A stretch of DNA of 64,000 nucleotides, taken from positions 1 through 64,000 of the forward strand of contig JBGAHL010000021.1 in assembly GCA_044226205.1 (NCBI GenBank), written 5' to 3'. Numbering within the stretch: the first letter of the stretch is position 1; every line of letters starts with the position of its first letter. Positions 50,513-58,667 of this stretch are shown here, piece after piece. The position numbers and the translations under genes were made by a program. The DNA is from M3007 sp044226205 (GTDB lineage Bacteria > Bacteroidota > Bacteroidia > Chitinophagales > Saprospiraceae). A model generated the notes under the pieces. It ran no database searches. It saw nothing but the letters and a program-made list of their open reading frames with translations, and was not told where the DNA came from.

Positions 50513-50669
50513 ACAAAAAACCGGTGGACGACGTGCGGAAAACGGCAGATAACCAGTTTATGGTTTCAAACGCCTTCGTTTCCGAAATTCAGCGGCGCAG
50601 CCAGCGTTTACGCAGGCCTAAACGTATTGATGCGGACAAACGTCCACCGCACGGCTTCCCCCTTTTCCG

Positions 50670-50677
50670 TATCTTTG
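50670..50677 (+). promoter_or_regulatory. -7 box upstream of the gene at 50702
   Basis: TATCTTTG, exact TAnnTTTG, 24 bp before the GTG start. It supports a short leader and the GTG as the start codon. Confidence 0.5.
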
Positions 50678-50701
50678 ATCTAATTTTTTAAAACTGCATT
50701 T

Positions 50702-51370
50702 GTGAAAAAACATCTTTTTCTCCTGATACTCAGCCTGGTAGGCGCAATTTCCTCCTTGCGCGCCCAGCAGCCGCAAACCACGCCGCCCAAACCGCAACTC
50801 ATCCAGTTCTCGGGTATGCTGATCACGGATGCCGACGGACGACTCGTGCCCGTGCCCTATGCAAGTATCCACCTGCCCGACAAAGGCCGGGGGACCTACT
50901 CCGATTACCGGGGCTTTTTTACCCTCGTGGTGGAAAAAGGCGACAAGGTGCGCTTCAATTGCATCGGCTTCGAGCCGGTTACCATTCGTATTCCCGACAC
51001 CCTGACCCAGGACCGCTACTCGGTCGTGCAACTCATGTCGGCCGATACCATCAACCTGCCCGAAACGGTGATCTTTCCCTGGCCCTCGCGCGAACATTTC
51101 ACCCTCGAATTTCTGCGCATGGACGTGACGCCCGAACTCCAGCGCCGCGCCGCCGAAAACCTGGCCAACGACTACCTCACCGAGGCCCGTAAAAATCCGG
51201 ACATCGTGCCCTATGGCGGCCGCGAAAGCGCCAACTATTACCTCCGCCAGCAATCGCGCGAATACGTGTACATCGGCCAGACGCCGCCGATGAATATTTT
51301 CAGTCCGCTCGCCTGGGGACAGTTTTTCCAGGCCTGGAAACGGGGCGATTTTAAAAAGAAAAAGGACTAG
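50702..51370 (+). CDS. Secreted protein with carboxypeptidase-regulatory-like domain
   Basis: A 222-residue protein starting with GTG (VKKHLFLLILSLVGAISSLRAQ, in pieces, a signal peptide). Residues about 38-115 form a beta-sandwich of the CarboxypepD_reg-like type (SGMLITDADGRLVPVPYASI, then GTYSDYRGFFTLVVEKGDKV), the same fold found at the N-terminus of SusC/TonB receptors. The rest, rich in Arg and Gln, contains YGGRESANYYLRQQSREYVY (in pieces) and ends in FKKKKD. No sorting tail is seen, so it is probably periplasmic or outer-membrane associated. The following HEAT-repeat gene starts 11 bp later, so they are likely cotranscribed. Confidence 0.85.
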   Translation: MKKHLFLLILSLVGAISSLRAQQPQTTPPKPQLIQFSGMLITDADGRLVPVPYASIHLPDKGRGTYSDYRGFFTLVVEKGDKVRFNCIGFEPVTIRIPDTLTQDRYSVVQLMSADTINLPETVIFPWPSREHFTLEFLRMDVTPELQRRAAENLANDYLTEARKNPDIVPYGGRESANYYLRQQSREYVYIGQTPPMNIFSPLAWGQFFQAWKRGDFKKKKD

Positions 51371-51381
51371 GCGGCCGCAAA

Positions 51382-52155
51382 ATGGCTTTTTACGACCTGG
51401 ATAAAAAAGACCGCGACCAACTGGTGTCCCGCATCCAGTCCGAACTCGCCGCCGATTTGCATGCCGGCGACCAAGCGGCCGCGCTGCGTTATTTTTCAGA
51501 CGAAGACACCTATATCCGAAAGGCGGCTTACCTGTCCATCGGCCGAATTTATGCCACGTATCCTGCGCTGCGCACGGCGACGCTCGCCTTGTTGAGCGAT
51601 TTGTCGGACCACGACGACTTTCGCGTCCGGCAAACGGTCATCAACGCGGCCGGCGAAATTGCCAAAACCGATTTCGGTATCGTGCGGCATTTTTTTGATA
51701 CGGGCCTGTTCGATGCCCACCATTCGCCCCGCAATGCCGTGATCGGATCCATCAAAAAGTCGGGCGCCGTCAACCCCGGCCCCGTGTTGCAATGGGCGCG
51801 GGAATATTTGCAGCACCCGGACAAGGAAATTCGCCGCGAGGTTTGTCACGGCATCGAGCTGCGCGGGCGCACCCATCCCGAGGATATTTTGCCGCTGCTG
51901 CGCGAATTGCAGCACGACAAAACGGCGCGGGTGCGCAACACCCTGGTACACGTCCTCGGCCAGATTTCGTACCGCGAAGGCAGCCTGGAAAAAGTGCTTC
52001 AACACCTGCTGCACTGGGAAAACGCGCAACTGGTCGCCGATGCGCTCGACGAACTGGCGCGCATCCATCAGCGCGACAAGGATTTTATGGCCCTGTCGGA
52101 AAACGAAGCCATTGCCCTGATCGAACAGTATTTTCCCGACTTTCAAGCGGCATGA
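51382..52155 (+). CDS. HEAT-repeat protein
   Basis: A 257-residue, mostly helical protein made of about six HEAT-like repeats: DTYIRKAAYLSIGRIYATYP near residue 42, DDFRVRQTVINAAGEIAKTD near 78, PDKEIRREVCHGIELRGR near 147 and DKTARVRNTLVHVLGQIS near 178. HEAT arrays act as protein or DNA-binding scaffolds, and some DNA-alkylation-repair relatives have this form, but the catalytic Asp/Trp pattern of AlkD is not visible to me. There is no signal peptide, so it is cytoplasmic. It overlaps the next gene by 4 bp (ATGA), indicating coupled translation. Confidence 0.82.
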   Translation: MAFYDLDKKDRDQLVSRIQSELAADLHAGDQAAALRYFSDEDTYIRKAAYLSIGRIYATYPALRTATLALLSDLSDHDDFRVRQTVINAAGEIAKTDFGIVRHFFDTGLFDAHHSPRNAVIGSIKKSGAVNPGPVLQWAREYLQHPDKEIRREVCHGIELRGRTHPEDILPLLRELQHDKTARVRNTLVHVLGQISYREGSLEKVLQHLLHWENAQLVADALDELARIHQRDKDFMALSENEAIALIEQYFPDFQAA

Positions 52156-52607
52156 ATACCACAGTTGAAGAATTGAAAGCCGTGTTTAATCTGCTGCACG
52201 ACGGCTCGATCACCGACGCCTCCGCGCTCGATGACGGCTTGCTTTTAACGATCGATTGCGCCTATCTGGCCGCTTTGGTCCATCGGGAATTTACCAGTTT
52301 TCATATCCGCCTGACCGGACTGGAATATTTCGCCTTTCACCCCTGGGCTGACCCCGATTCGCAAAAAATTTCCGTGACGGATGTGGCAGACCTTGTTTCC
52401 ATCGAACTGGAAATCCTGTCGGCCGACCATAATGGCGACACCGTGGCGGTCGCCTGCAAGGCCTGGAACAGCCCGCTTTTCAAGGGGGGAGAATTATTTA
52501 TTCGCTGTAAAAAAATTGAATTGAACATGCAGAACGGGGAGCCGCTATCGCTGGAAAGCCTGGTGAAATACAGCAAACGATACTGGGATGCGTTTGGCGG
52601 CAAGTAA
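52152..52607 (+). CDS. Hypothetical protein, translationally coupled to the HEAT-repeat gene
   Basis: A 151-residue acidic protein starting MNTTVEELKAVFNLLHDGSI. The start codon overlaps the stop of the HEAT-repeat gene as ATGA. The middle looks like alternating strands (LLTIDCAYLAALVHREFTSF, SIELEILSADHNGDTVAV), perhaps a small beta-barrel or sandwich; the C-terminus ends KRYWDAFGGK. There is no signal peptide or membrane segment. No family is recognised. The coupling suggests that it works with the HEAT-repeat protein. Confidence 0.75.
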   Translation: MNTTVEELKAVFNLLHDGSITDASALDDGLLLTIDCAYLAALVHREFTSFHIRLTGLEYFAFHPWADPDSQKISVTDVADLVSIELEILSADHNGDTVAVACKAWNSPLFKGGELFIRCKKIELNMQNGEPLSLESLVKYSKRYWDAFGGK

Positions 52608-52678
52608 AAAACAGTGATTTCCTAATGATTCCCCAACGCCTCCCTGCCCGACAACCCGCTACCGTTTCCTGTGTTTCG

Positions 52679-52709
52679 TTGCCGTTCTGCCGGGTGTCTT
52701 GTACCTTTG
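52679..52709 (+). promoter_or_regulatory. Promoter of the PurF-like gene
   Basis: TTG (52679-52681), a 20-bp spacer and TACCTTTG (52702-52709), an almost ideal Bacteroidota promoter. It is followed by CGGCA, as in two other genes here, and gives a leader of about 22 nt to the ATG at 52738. Confidence 0.8.
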
Positions 52710-52737
52710 CGGCAGTTTTCCTCCACTTGACATACGC

Positions 52738-54630
52738 ATGAGCGACCAGATCCATCACGAATGCGGCATTGCCGTTATTCGCCTCCTTAAACCGCTTGAA
52801 TTTTACCATAAAAAATACGGAACGGCCTTTTACGGACTGCAAAAAATGCAGCTCCTGTTGCAAAAAATGCGCAATCGCGGCCAGGACGGAGCGGGCATCG
52901 CCACCATCAAACTCAACCCAGTGCCGGGCACGCGCTACATCAGCCGCAAACGCTCGAATGCGCCCAACTACCTGACGGATCTGTTCGACATGGTCTGGGG
53001 CCGCCTCAAAGACATCACGCCCGAGCAATTCAACAATCCCGCCTGGCTCAAAGCCAATGTGCCCTACGCCGGCGAAGTGCTCATGGGCCACCTGCGCTAC
53101 GGCACCCACGGCGACAACTCCATCGAGCGGGTCCACCCTTTTCATCGGCAGAATAACTGGATCACCCGCAACCTCCTGCTGGCCGGCAATTTCAACATGA
53201 CCAATGTGGACGAGTTGTTCAACGAACTCGTCGAACTCGGTCAGTACCCCAAGGAAAAAAGCGACACCGTCACCGTGCTCGAAAAAATCGGGCATTTCCT
53301 CGACGACGAAGTGCAGCGCCTCCACACCTGGTACAAACCCGACGGACACGGCAACCAGGCCATCAACCAGCTCATTTTTGACAACCTCGACATCCAGCGC
53401 CTGCTGCGCCGCGCCTGCAAAAAATTCGACGGCGGCTATGTGCTCGGCGGATTGCTGGGCCACGGCGACGCTTTCCTAATCCGCGACCCGCACGGCATCC
53501 GGCCGGCCTACTGGTATGCCGACGACGAAATCGTCGTCGGCGCTTCCGAACGCCCCGCCATCCAGACGGTGTTCAATGTGCGTTTTGACAAGGTGCGCGA
53601 ACTCCGGCCGGGTCACGCCCTCATCCTTAAATACAATGGTAAAGTGGACGAGCTCCCCTTTATCGATGCGCCCGAAAAACGCGCCTGCTCTTTCGAACGT
53701 ATCTATTTCAGCCGGGGCAACGACCGCGAGATTTATCTTGAACGCAAAAAACTCGGCGAGCAACTCGCCCGCCCGGCCCTCGAAGCCGTCGGTTTTGATT
53801 TCAAAAACACCGTTTTTTCCTTTATTCCCAATACCGCCGAAGCGGCTTTTTACGGGCTCGCGGAAGGGCTGGAAAAGGAAATGAACCTCGTCAAACAAGA
53901 ACAACTGCTCAAAGCCAAGGGCAAATTGACGCCGGAAAAAGTGCAGGAAATACTTGCGCAGCACCCCCGCGTGGAAAAACTCGTGCACAAGGACGAAAAA
54001 CAACGCACCTTCATCGCCGACCTGAAAAGCCGCAACGATATGGTGAGCTACGTGTACGACGTCACCTACGGCCTGGTCGAAAACGACAAGGACACCCTCG
54101 TGCTGCTCGACGATTCCATTGTGCGCGGCACCACGCTGCGCGACAGTATTGTGAGCATTACGGCCCGTTTGAAGCCCAAAAAGATCATTATCCTGTCGAG
54201 CGCCCCGCAAATTCGCTACCCCGACTGCTATGGTATCGACATGTCGAAAATGAAAGATTTCGTGGCCTTCCAGGCCCTGGTGCAATTGCTGGAAGAAAGC
54301 GGGCAATCGCAGCTTTTGCAGGAAGCCTACCAGCGCTGCAAGGCTTCGGAAAATCTGCCCGCCGAGATGGTCCGCAACGAAGTGGCCCCGCTGTACGACC
54401 TTTTCGAGTACGACAAAATCAGCCAGCAAATCGCCAAAATCGTGCGGCACAAGGACATCAAACCCGAGGTTCAGGTGATTTTCCAGACCCTCGACGGGCT
54501 GCACGATGCCTGCCCAGGCAACACGGGCGACTGGTATTTCTCGGGCCGCTACCCGACGCCCGGCGGCAACCGTGTGGTGAACCGCGCGTTTATGAATTTT
54601 GTGGAAGACAAGGACGAACGTGCCTATTGA
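52738..54630 (+). CDS. PurF-like glutamine amidotransferase / phosphoribosyltransferase
   Basis: A 630-residue protein with an N-terminal class II glutamine amidotransferase domain (HHECGIAVIRLLKP, NRGQDGAGIATI, GHLRYGTHGDNSIERVHPF in pieces). The C-terminal phosphoribosyltransferase domain has the PRPP loop VLLDDSIVRGTTLRDSI near residue 455. It resembles amidophosphoribosyltransferase, the first step of purine synthesis, but is about 130 residues longer. The nucleophile is Cys9, not Cys2, so residues 1-8 would need to be removed for it to act as an N-terminal nucleophile. Bacteroidota have such a second, longer PurF-like protein, which may be a paralogue of unproven function. A SAM-cleaving enzyme gene follows 9 bp after. 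Confidence 0.85.
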   Translation: MSDQIHHECGIAVIRLLKPLEFYHKKYGTAFYGLQKMQLLLQKMRNRGQDGAGIATIKLNPVPGTRYISRKRSNAPNYLTDLFDMVWGRLKDITPEQFNNPAWLKANVPYAGEVLMGHLRYGTHGDNSIERVHPFHRQNNWITRNLLLAGNFNMTNVDELFNELVELGQYPKEKSDTVTVLEKIGHFLDDEVQRLHTWYKPDGHGNQAINQLIFDNLDIQRLLRRACKKFDGGYVLGGLLGHGDAFLIRDPHGIRPAYWYADDEIVVGASERPAIQTVFNVRFDKVRELRPGHALILKYNGKVDELPFIDAPEKRACSFERIYFSRGNDREIYLERKKLGEQLARPALEAVGFDFKNTVFSFIPNTAEAAFYGLAEGLEKEMNLVKQEQLLKAKGKLTPEKVQEILAQHPRVEKLVHKDEKQRTFIADLKSRNDMVSYVYDVTYGLVENDKDTLVLLDDSIVRGTTLRDSIVSITARLKPKKIIILSSAPQIRYPDCYGIDMSKMKDFVAFQALVQLLEESGQSQLLQEAYQRCKASENLPAEMVRNEVAPLYDLFEYDKISQQIAKIVRHKDIKPEVQVIFQTLDGLHDACPGNTGDWYFSGRYPTPGGNRVVNRAFMNFVEDKDERAY

Positions 54631-54639
54631 TCCAGCCTT

Positions 54640-55410
54640 ATGCCGCTCCTCACCCTCACCACCGATCTCGGCGACCGCGATTTTTACGCCGGCGCCCTCA
54701 AAGGCGCGGTGTTGCGCCGCTCGCCGGACGTGCAGCTGGTCGATATTTCGCACCACATCAAAGCTTTCGATATCGTGCAGGCGGCTTTTGTGGTGCAAAA
54801 CGTGTGGCAGGAGTTTCCGGAAGGAACCATTCACCTCGTAGCGGTCAACTGTGTGTACGAAGCCGGTTACCGCTTCCTGGCCCTGCGCCATGCGGGGCAC
54901 TATTTTCTCGCGCCCGACAACGGCTTGTTGTCCCTGCTTTTTACCGACATCAATCCTTCGGAATTGCGCCTGCTCGATTGCCCGGCACAGGGGCATTTTT
55001 TGGTCAAAAATGTATTTGCCGACGCATCGGCGCATCTGTTGGCCGGCCGGCCTTTCGAGGAACTCGGTCAGCCCGCGCCCGCATTGCAGCAACGCATCAG
55101 TCTGCAACCCGTCGTGACGCCCGGCAGGCTGCGCGGCACGGTGGTGCACATCGACAATTTTGACAACGCCGTGGTCAACATCCGCCGCGAAGTGTTCGAA
55201 CAGCTCGCCAATGGCCGTTCATTTTCCCTCTTTTTCCGCCGCAACGACCCCATCACCCGCCTCTGCGACAATTATTGCGATGTGCCCGTGGGCGACACGC
55301 TTTGTCTGTTCAATAGCGCGGGCTATCTCGAAATCGCGATCAATATGGGCCGGGCAGCGAGTTTGCTGGGCTTGAAGGTGGAGGATGTGGTGGAAGTGGT
55401 GTTTGAGTGA
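54640..55410 (+). CDS. SAM hydroxide adenosyltransferase (DUF62)
   Basis: A 256-residue enzyme of the family related to fluorinases that splits S-adenosylmethionine into adenosine and methionine using water. The N-terminal LTLTTDLGDRDFYAGALKGA has the conserved Asp residues and the SAM-binding DISHHIKAFDI motif near residue 36. APDNGLLSLLF near residue 90 and VVHIDNFDNAVVNI near residue 170 are the other family blocks. The fluorinase-type 22-residue insertion is not apparent. It starts 9 bp after the PurF-like gene and is probably cotranscribed. Confidence 0.93.
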   Translation: MPLLTLTTDLGDRDFYAGALKGAVLRRSPDVQLVDISHHIKAFDIVQAAFVVQNVWQEFPEGTIHLVAVNCVYEAGYRFLALRHAGHYFLAPDNGLLSLLFTDINPSELRLLDCPAQGHFLVKNVFADASAHLLAGRPFEELGQPAPALQQRISLQPVVTPGRLRGTVVHIDNFDNAVVNIRREVFEQLANGRSFSLFFRRNDPITRLCDNYCDVPVGDTLCLFNSAGYLEIAINMGRAASLLGLKVEDVVEVVFE

Positions 55411-55416
55411 GATTCT

Positions 55417-56340
55417 CTACTGCCAGCTCGGCACCAAACCCCGCAAACCCATATCCACGATCTGCTCCGCCGGCGCGCTCTGGTCGGCGTAAAAGTCCAG
55501 TTTGCCGTTGCCGTTGGCATCGACCCACTCGAAGCTTTTGTTGATGGAAAAGGAAAGCGTGACCGTGATATCGCCTGTTTCCTGGCCCGTGACGACCAGC
55601 GGCTGCGCAAACTGACCCGTGATCACGCACGAGCCCGGCGGCACGGGGTTCGCTGGCCCGAGCGGGTTGACGACCGTGGTGGCCCCGGCCGGCGCCTGGC
55701 CGGAGTACAGCTGGTCGTAGGTGTTGTACGGCGCCGTGAGGGCCGTTTCGAACACCCAGAAGCCCTGTTTTTTGTCGTCGTTGACCGCCAGCGTGCGCTC
55801 GCGCGGTTTGATGTCGGTGATGTAGGTATTGAAGCCCAGAAAAGAAGCCACGGTGCCCTGCTGATCGTTCAGATCGCCGATGACCGGCACATTGTTGATG
55901 TTGAAACGGATGTCGTAATTCTGGTAGGCCACGCTGGCGCGCACCCACTGGTAGGTGCCCGGTGGCACGTTTTTAAGGCTGATTTTGGTAAAAACCTCGT
56001 TTTCACCGGCCACATCCGCTTTGTTGAAATCGATGGCGTTTTCGCCGCCTGCGGTGGTTTCGGGGGCTTTGTAGAGGATGGCACCCGAGCCGAGCTGGGT
56101 AAGGGCCGTTGGCGCCAGTTCGATGTAATGCACACTCAACCCATGAAAATCGGGCGTCTGCGCGGCGTGCCCCTGCGGAATGTTTGAAATCTGCCCAAGG
56201 TTGTTGAGCCTGACCTGGTTGGGGGCGAATTTGAATTGAAAATTGAGGTTCGGCCCGGATTCATCCGTCGGATTGTTGTCTTTTTGACAGGATGAAGCGG
56301 CGGCCATCAGGGCGATAAACAGTAGGGGAGATATGCGCAT
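55417..56340 (-). CDS. Predicted lipoprotein of unknown function
   Basis: A 307-residue protein with the lipobox AAASSC (Cys18) after a short signal peptide. The body is beta-rich, with FQFKFAPNQVRLNNLGQISN near residue 35, VPPGTYQWVRASVAYQNYDI (in pieces) near residue 125 and a Ca-binding-like DANGNGKLDFYAD near the C-terminus (residues about 277-289). Proteins of this kind sit on the outer membrane. There is no sorting tail. It converges with the SAM-hydrolysing gene, with 6 bp between the stops. It is preceded by an inverted-repeat element (56343-56481) in its upstream region. No specific function is assigned. Confidence 0.8.
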   Translation of the reverse strand: MRISPLLFIALMAAASSCQKDNNPTDESGPNLNFQFKFAPNQVRLNNLGQISNIPQGHAAQTPDFHGLSVHYIELAPTALTQLGSGAILYKAPETTAGGENAIDFNKADVAGENEVFTKISLKNVPPGTYQWVRASVAYQNYDIRFNINNVPVIGDLNDQQGTVASFLGFNTYITDIKPRERTLAVNDDKKQGFWVFETALTAPYNTYDQLYSGQAPAGATTVVNPLGPANPVPPGSCVITGQFAQPLVVTGQETGDITVTLSFSINKSFEWVDANGNGKLDFYADQSAPAEQIVDMGLRGLVPSWQ

Positions 56341-56342
56341 AT

Positions 56343-56481
56343 TTTTGGACAGGATTTACATGATTGGATAATAACGCTGGAGCCTTATCGGGCTTGTATG
56401 TCGTATTTTTTTGGACAGGGTTTACAGGGGGGGGGCTCCGTTTAAGCATCATCCTCTTAATCATGTAAATCCTGTCCAAAA
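56343..56481. repeat. Inverted-repeat element with 23-bp perfect ends
   Basis: Left end 56343-56365 and right end 56459-56481 are exact reverse complements (TTTTGGACAGGATTTACATG plus ATT). A third copy of the motif, with two changes, lies between them (56405-56427, TTTTTTGGACAGGGTTTACA). This is typical of a short non-coding repeat family. A related fragment recurs at 57627-57647. It fills most of the gap between the lipoprotein and the Gfo/Idh gene. Confidence 0.85.
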
Positions 56482-56505
56482 CACACCACTAATGTCCCCG
56501 AAACG

Positions 56506-57507
56506 CTACTTCCCGTCGGCCGGGTACACAAGCCCGATCAGTTCCCTGATTCTGTCGAGGGTTTCCATCAGGCCCAGCGAAAAATCGAGCGGCACGCGCG
56601 GGCTTTCCGTCAGGCTGGAGTCGAGGCAATCCTGTACGTGATCGGCTTCGAACTGGTAGCCGTAGCCGGGAAAAGCGCAGTCGAAGATTTCTTTGTGCTC
56701 CGGCTTATCGTAACGGGAAAGGCTGATTTGCGGGGTGTGGTGCCAGCGTGGCGAGAGGTAAATGGCGCCTTCCGAGCCGTACAGCCAGGCTTCTACGGGT
56801 GTGTTGGCGCCGACAGTCGAGTGGCCCAGCGCCAGCCGGTTGCCGGGGTAGCGGAACATAAACGCGCAACTTTCATCCACACCGCTGGGCCCGAAGCTGG
56901 CGGTCGCCTGCACGTCGTTCGGATCGGGTTTTCCAAACAGGTCGAGCGCCAGCAAGGCGGGGTAGATACCGATGTCGAGCAGTGAACCGCCGCCGAGTTG
57001 GGGATCGAATAGGCGCGACTTGGGATCGAAAGCGGATTTGAAACCGAAATCCGCTTTCACGGTGTGCAAGGGGCCGATGGCGTTTTGCCGGATCAGGTCG
57101 AGGGCTTTCACGATGCCGGGAATGAACAGGGTCCACAGCGCTTCCATCAAAAACACGCCATTGTGCCGCGCCGCGTCGATCATTCGGCGCGCCTGGGCGG
57201 CGTTCATGGCAAAAGGCTTTTCGCAGAGCACGGGCATGCCGTTTTCCAGGCAAAGCAGGGTACAATCGTGGTGCAGCATGTGTGGCGTGGCGACATACAC
57301 CACGTCGAGGCCCGGGCAATGAACGATATCTTCATAACGCCCGTAAGCGAAGTCGGCGCCGAACTCGTCGGCAAAAGCCCGCGCCCGTGCGGCATCGGTG
57401 GAGGCCACGGCGTGCAGGCGCGCATTGGGCAAAAGGCGCAGGTCGCTGGCAAATTTTCGGGCAATTTTGCCGGGACCAATGATGCCCCAGTTGAAAATTC
57501 GTTGCAT
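56506..57507 (-). CDS. Gfo/Idh/MocA-family oxidoreductase
   Basis: A 333-residue NAD(P)-dependent oxidoreductase. The N-terminal Rossmann fold has WGIIGPGKIARKFASDL (residues 7-23), YVATPHMLHHD near residue 71 and CEKPFAMNAAQARRMI near residue 94, whose EKP is the family signature with the catalytic Lys. The C-terminal dimerisation domain has GGGSLLDIGIYP near residue 172. Substrates in the family range from sugars and inositol to dihydrodiols; GGSLLDIGIYPALLALDLF-type sequences occur in dihydrodiol or xylose dehydrogenase-like members. No pathway partner lies next to it. Confidence 0.9.
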   Translation of the reverse strand: MQRIFNWGIIGPGKIARKFASDLRLLPNARLHAVASTDAARARAFADEFGADFAYGRYEDIVHCPGLDVVYVATPHMLHHDCTLLCLENGMPVLCEKPFAMNAAQARRMIDAARHNGVFLMEALWTLFIPGIVKALDLIRQNAIGPLHTVKADFGFKSAFDPKSRLFDPQLGGGSLLDIGIYPALLALDLFGKPDPNDVQATASFGPSGVDESCAFMFRYPGNRLALGHSTVGANTPVEAWLYGSEGAIYLSPRWHHTPQISLSRYDKPEHKEIFDCAFPGYGYQFEADHVQDCLDSSLTESPRVPLDFSLGLMETLDRIRELIGLVYPADGK

Positions 57508-57626
57508 GGCTTGGCGGCTTTGGATAATCCGTCATTTATAAACACTGCAATCTTAATGAACTTCCGGCAGGGGAGTCGATCAATTTGACGGAAACGGTTT
57601 GCCTGTTCTTCACAAGGTTTTTTCAA

Positions 57627-57647
57627 AACCTGTAAATCCTGTCTAAA
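57627..57647. repeat. Fragment of the GGACAGGATTTACA repeat family
   Basis: AACCTGTAAATCCTGTCTAA (57627-57646) resembles the right end of the inverted-repeat element at 56459-56481. It is a solitary partial copy between the Gfo/Idh and peroxidase genes. Confidence 0.6.
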
Positions 57648-57698
57648 TAAGACCGAGCTGTCGAAATTTGCGCATGCAGACCCGAATTTTGCAGCCTT

Positions 57699-58637
57699 AT
57701 GTTGCGCATTACATTTTTCCTGCTCATCGCTGCCGGGCTGGTTTTTTCACTGCCGGCTTATCGCAGCGCCGACCCGGCTACGCCCGCAGAACTGGGTGAA
57801 CGCCTGTTTTTCGACCCCATTCTTTCCGCCGACCGCACCCTTTCCTGCGCTTCGTGCCACAAACCAGCCTTCGCTTTCGCAGACACCCTGCCATTCAGCC
57901 TGGGGATCCGCGGTCAACACACGGCCCGCAATACGCCTTCCGCGATGAACCTCAGCGCGCGGCCCTATTATTTCTACGACGGCCGGGCTGCCACATTGGC
58001 TGATCAGGCGCTACACCCCATTCGCAACCCCGTCGAGATGGGCCTGGAAATCAAGGATGCCGTTCGCCGACTGTCGAAGCACAAGGATTACAAACGCTGG
58101 TTTACCGCTATTTACCACCGTCCGGTCGATTCGCTGGCGCTTGGCGACGCTCTCGCGGCTTTCGAAATGACGCTCGAAACCGCTAACACGCCCAACGACC
58201 GCTGGCTCAATGGCGACACGGCGGCCATGAGCGCTTCCCAGCGACGGGGCCGGCAGATTTTTTTGAAAAAAGGCCGCTGCTTCGATTGCCATTTCAGCCC
58301 CGATTTCACCGGCGATGAATTCCGCAACATTGGCCTGTACACCGGAGCGCCCGCTGACGACAAGGGCCGTTTTGCCATCACGAAGGATTCGTCCGACCTG
58401 GGTAAATTCAAAGTGCCCGGCCTGCGAAATGTGGCCATGACCGCCCCGTACATGCACGACGGGCGTTTCCGCACCCTGCGCGAAGTGATCGACTTTTACG
58501 ATCAACCCTTGAACTTTGTCAAATATCCCATCAATGCCGACACCTTGCTCCAAACCCCGCTCGGGCTGACGGAACAGGAGAAAATCGACCTCGAAAATTA
58601 CCTGCACGCCTTGACCGACGATCGGTTCAAATCATAA
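57699..58637 (+). CDS. Di-heme cytochrome c peroxidase (CcpA/MauG family)
   Basis: A 312-residue periplasmic enzyme. A signal peptide (MLRITFFLLIAAGLVFSLPA) is followed by the first heme motif CASCH (residues 50-54) and the second CFDCH (194-198). YMHDGRFRTLREV (residues 251-263) carries the distal Met ligand typical of the electron-transfer heme. It should reduce hydrogen peroxide using electrons from cytochrome c, or act as a MauG-type oxidant. The ATG lies 7 bp after an imperfect -7 box (GAATTTTG, 57684-57691). No methylamine dehydrogenase is nearby, so a peroxidase role is more likely. Confidence 0.93.
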   Translation: MLRITFFLLIAAGLVFSLPAYRSADPATPAELGERLFFDPILSADRTLSCASCHKPAFAFADTLPFSLGIRGQHTARNTPSAMNLSARPYYFYDGRAATLADQALHPIRNPVEMGLEIKDAVRRLSKHKDYKRWFTAIYHRPVDSLALGDALAAFEMTLETANTPNDRWLNGDTAAMSASQRRGRQIFLKKGRCFDCHFSPDFTGDEFRNIGLYTGAPADDKGRFAITKDSSDLGKFKVPGLRNVAMTAPYMHDGRFRTLREVIDFYDQPLNFVKYPINADTLLQTPLGLTEQEKIDLENYLHALTDDRFKS

Positions 58638-58667
58638 AAAAGGGGCGCTTCTGGCGCCCCTTTTTTA
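58636..58667. terminator. Bidirectional terminator between peroxidase and PPK2
   Basis: A stem with arms GGGGCGC and GCGCCCC (58642-58648 with 58654-58660) and a 5-base loop, extended by A6 on the left and T6 on the right. It overlaps the stop codons of the two convergent genes. Confidence 0.9.
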
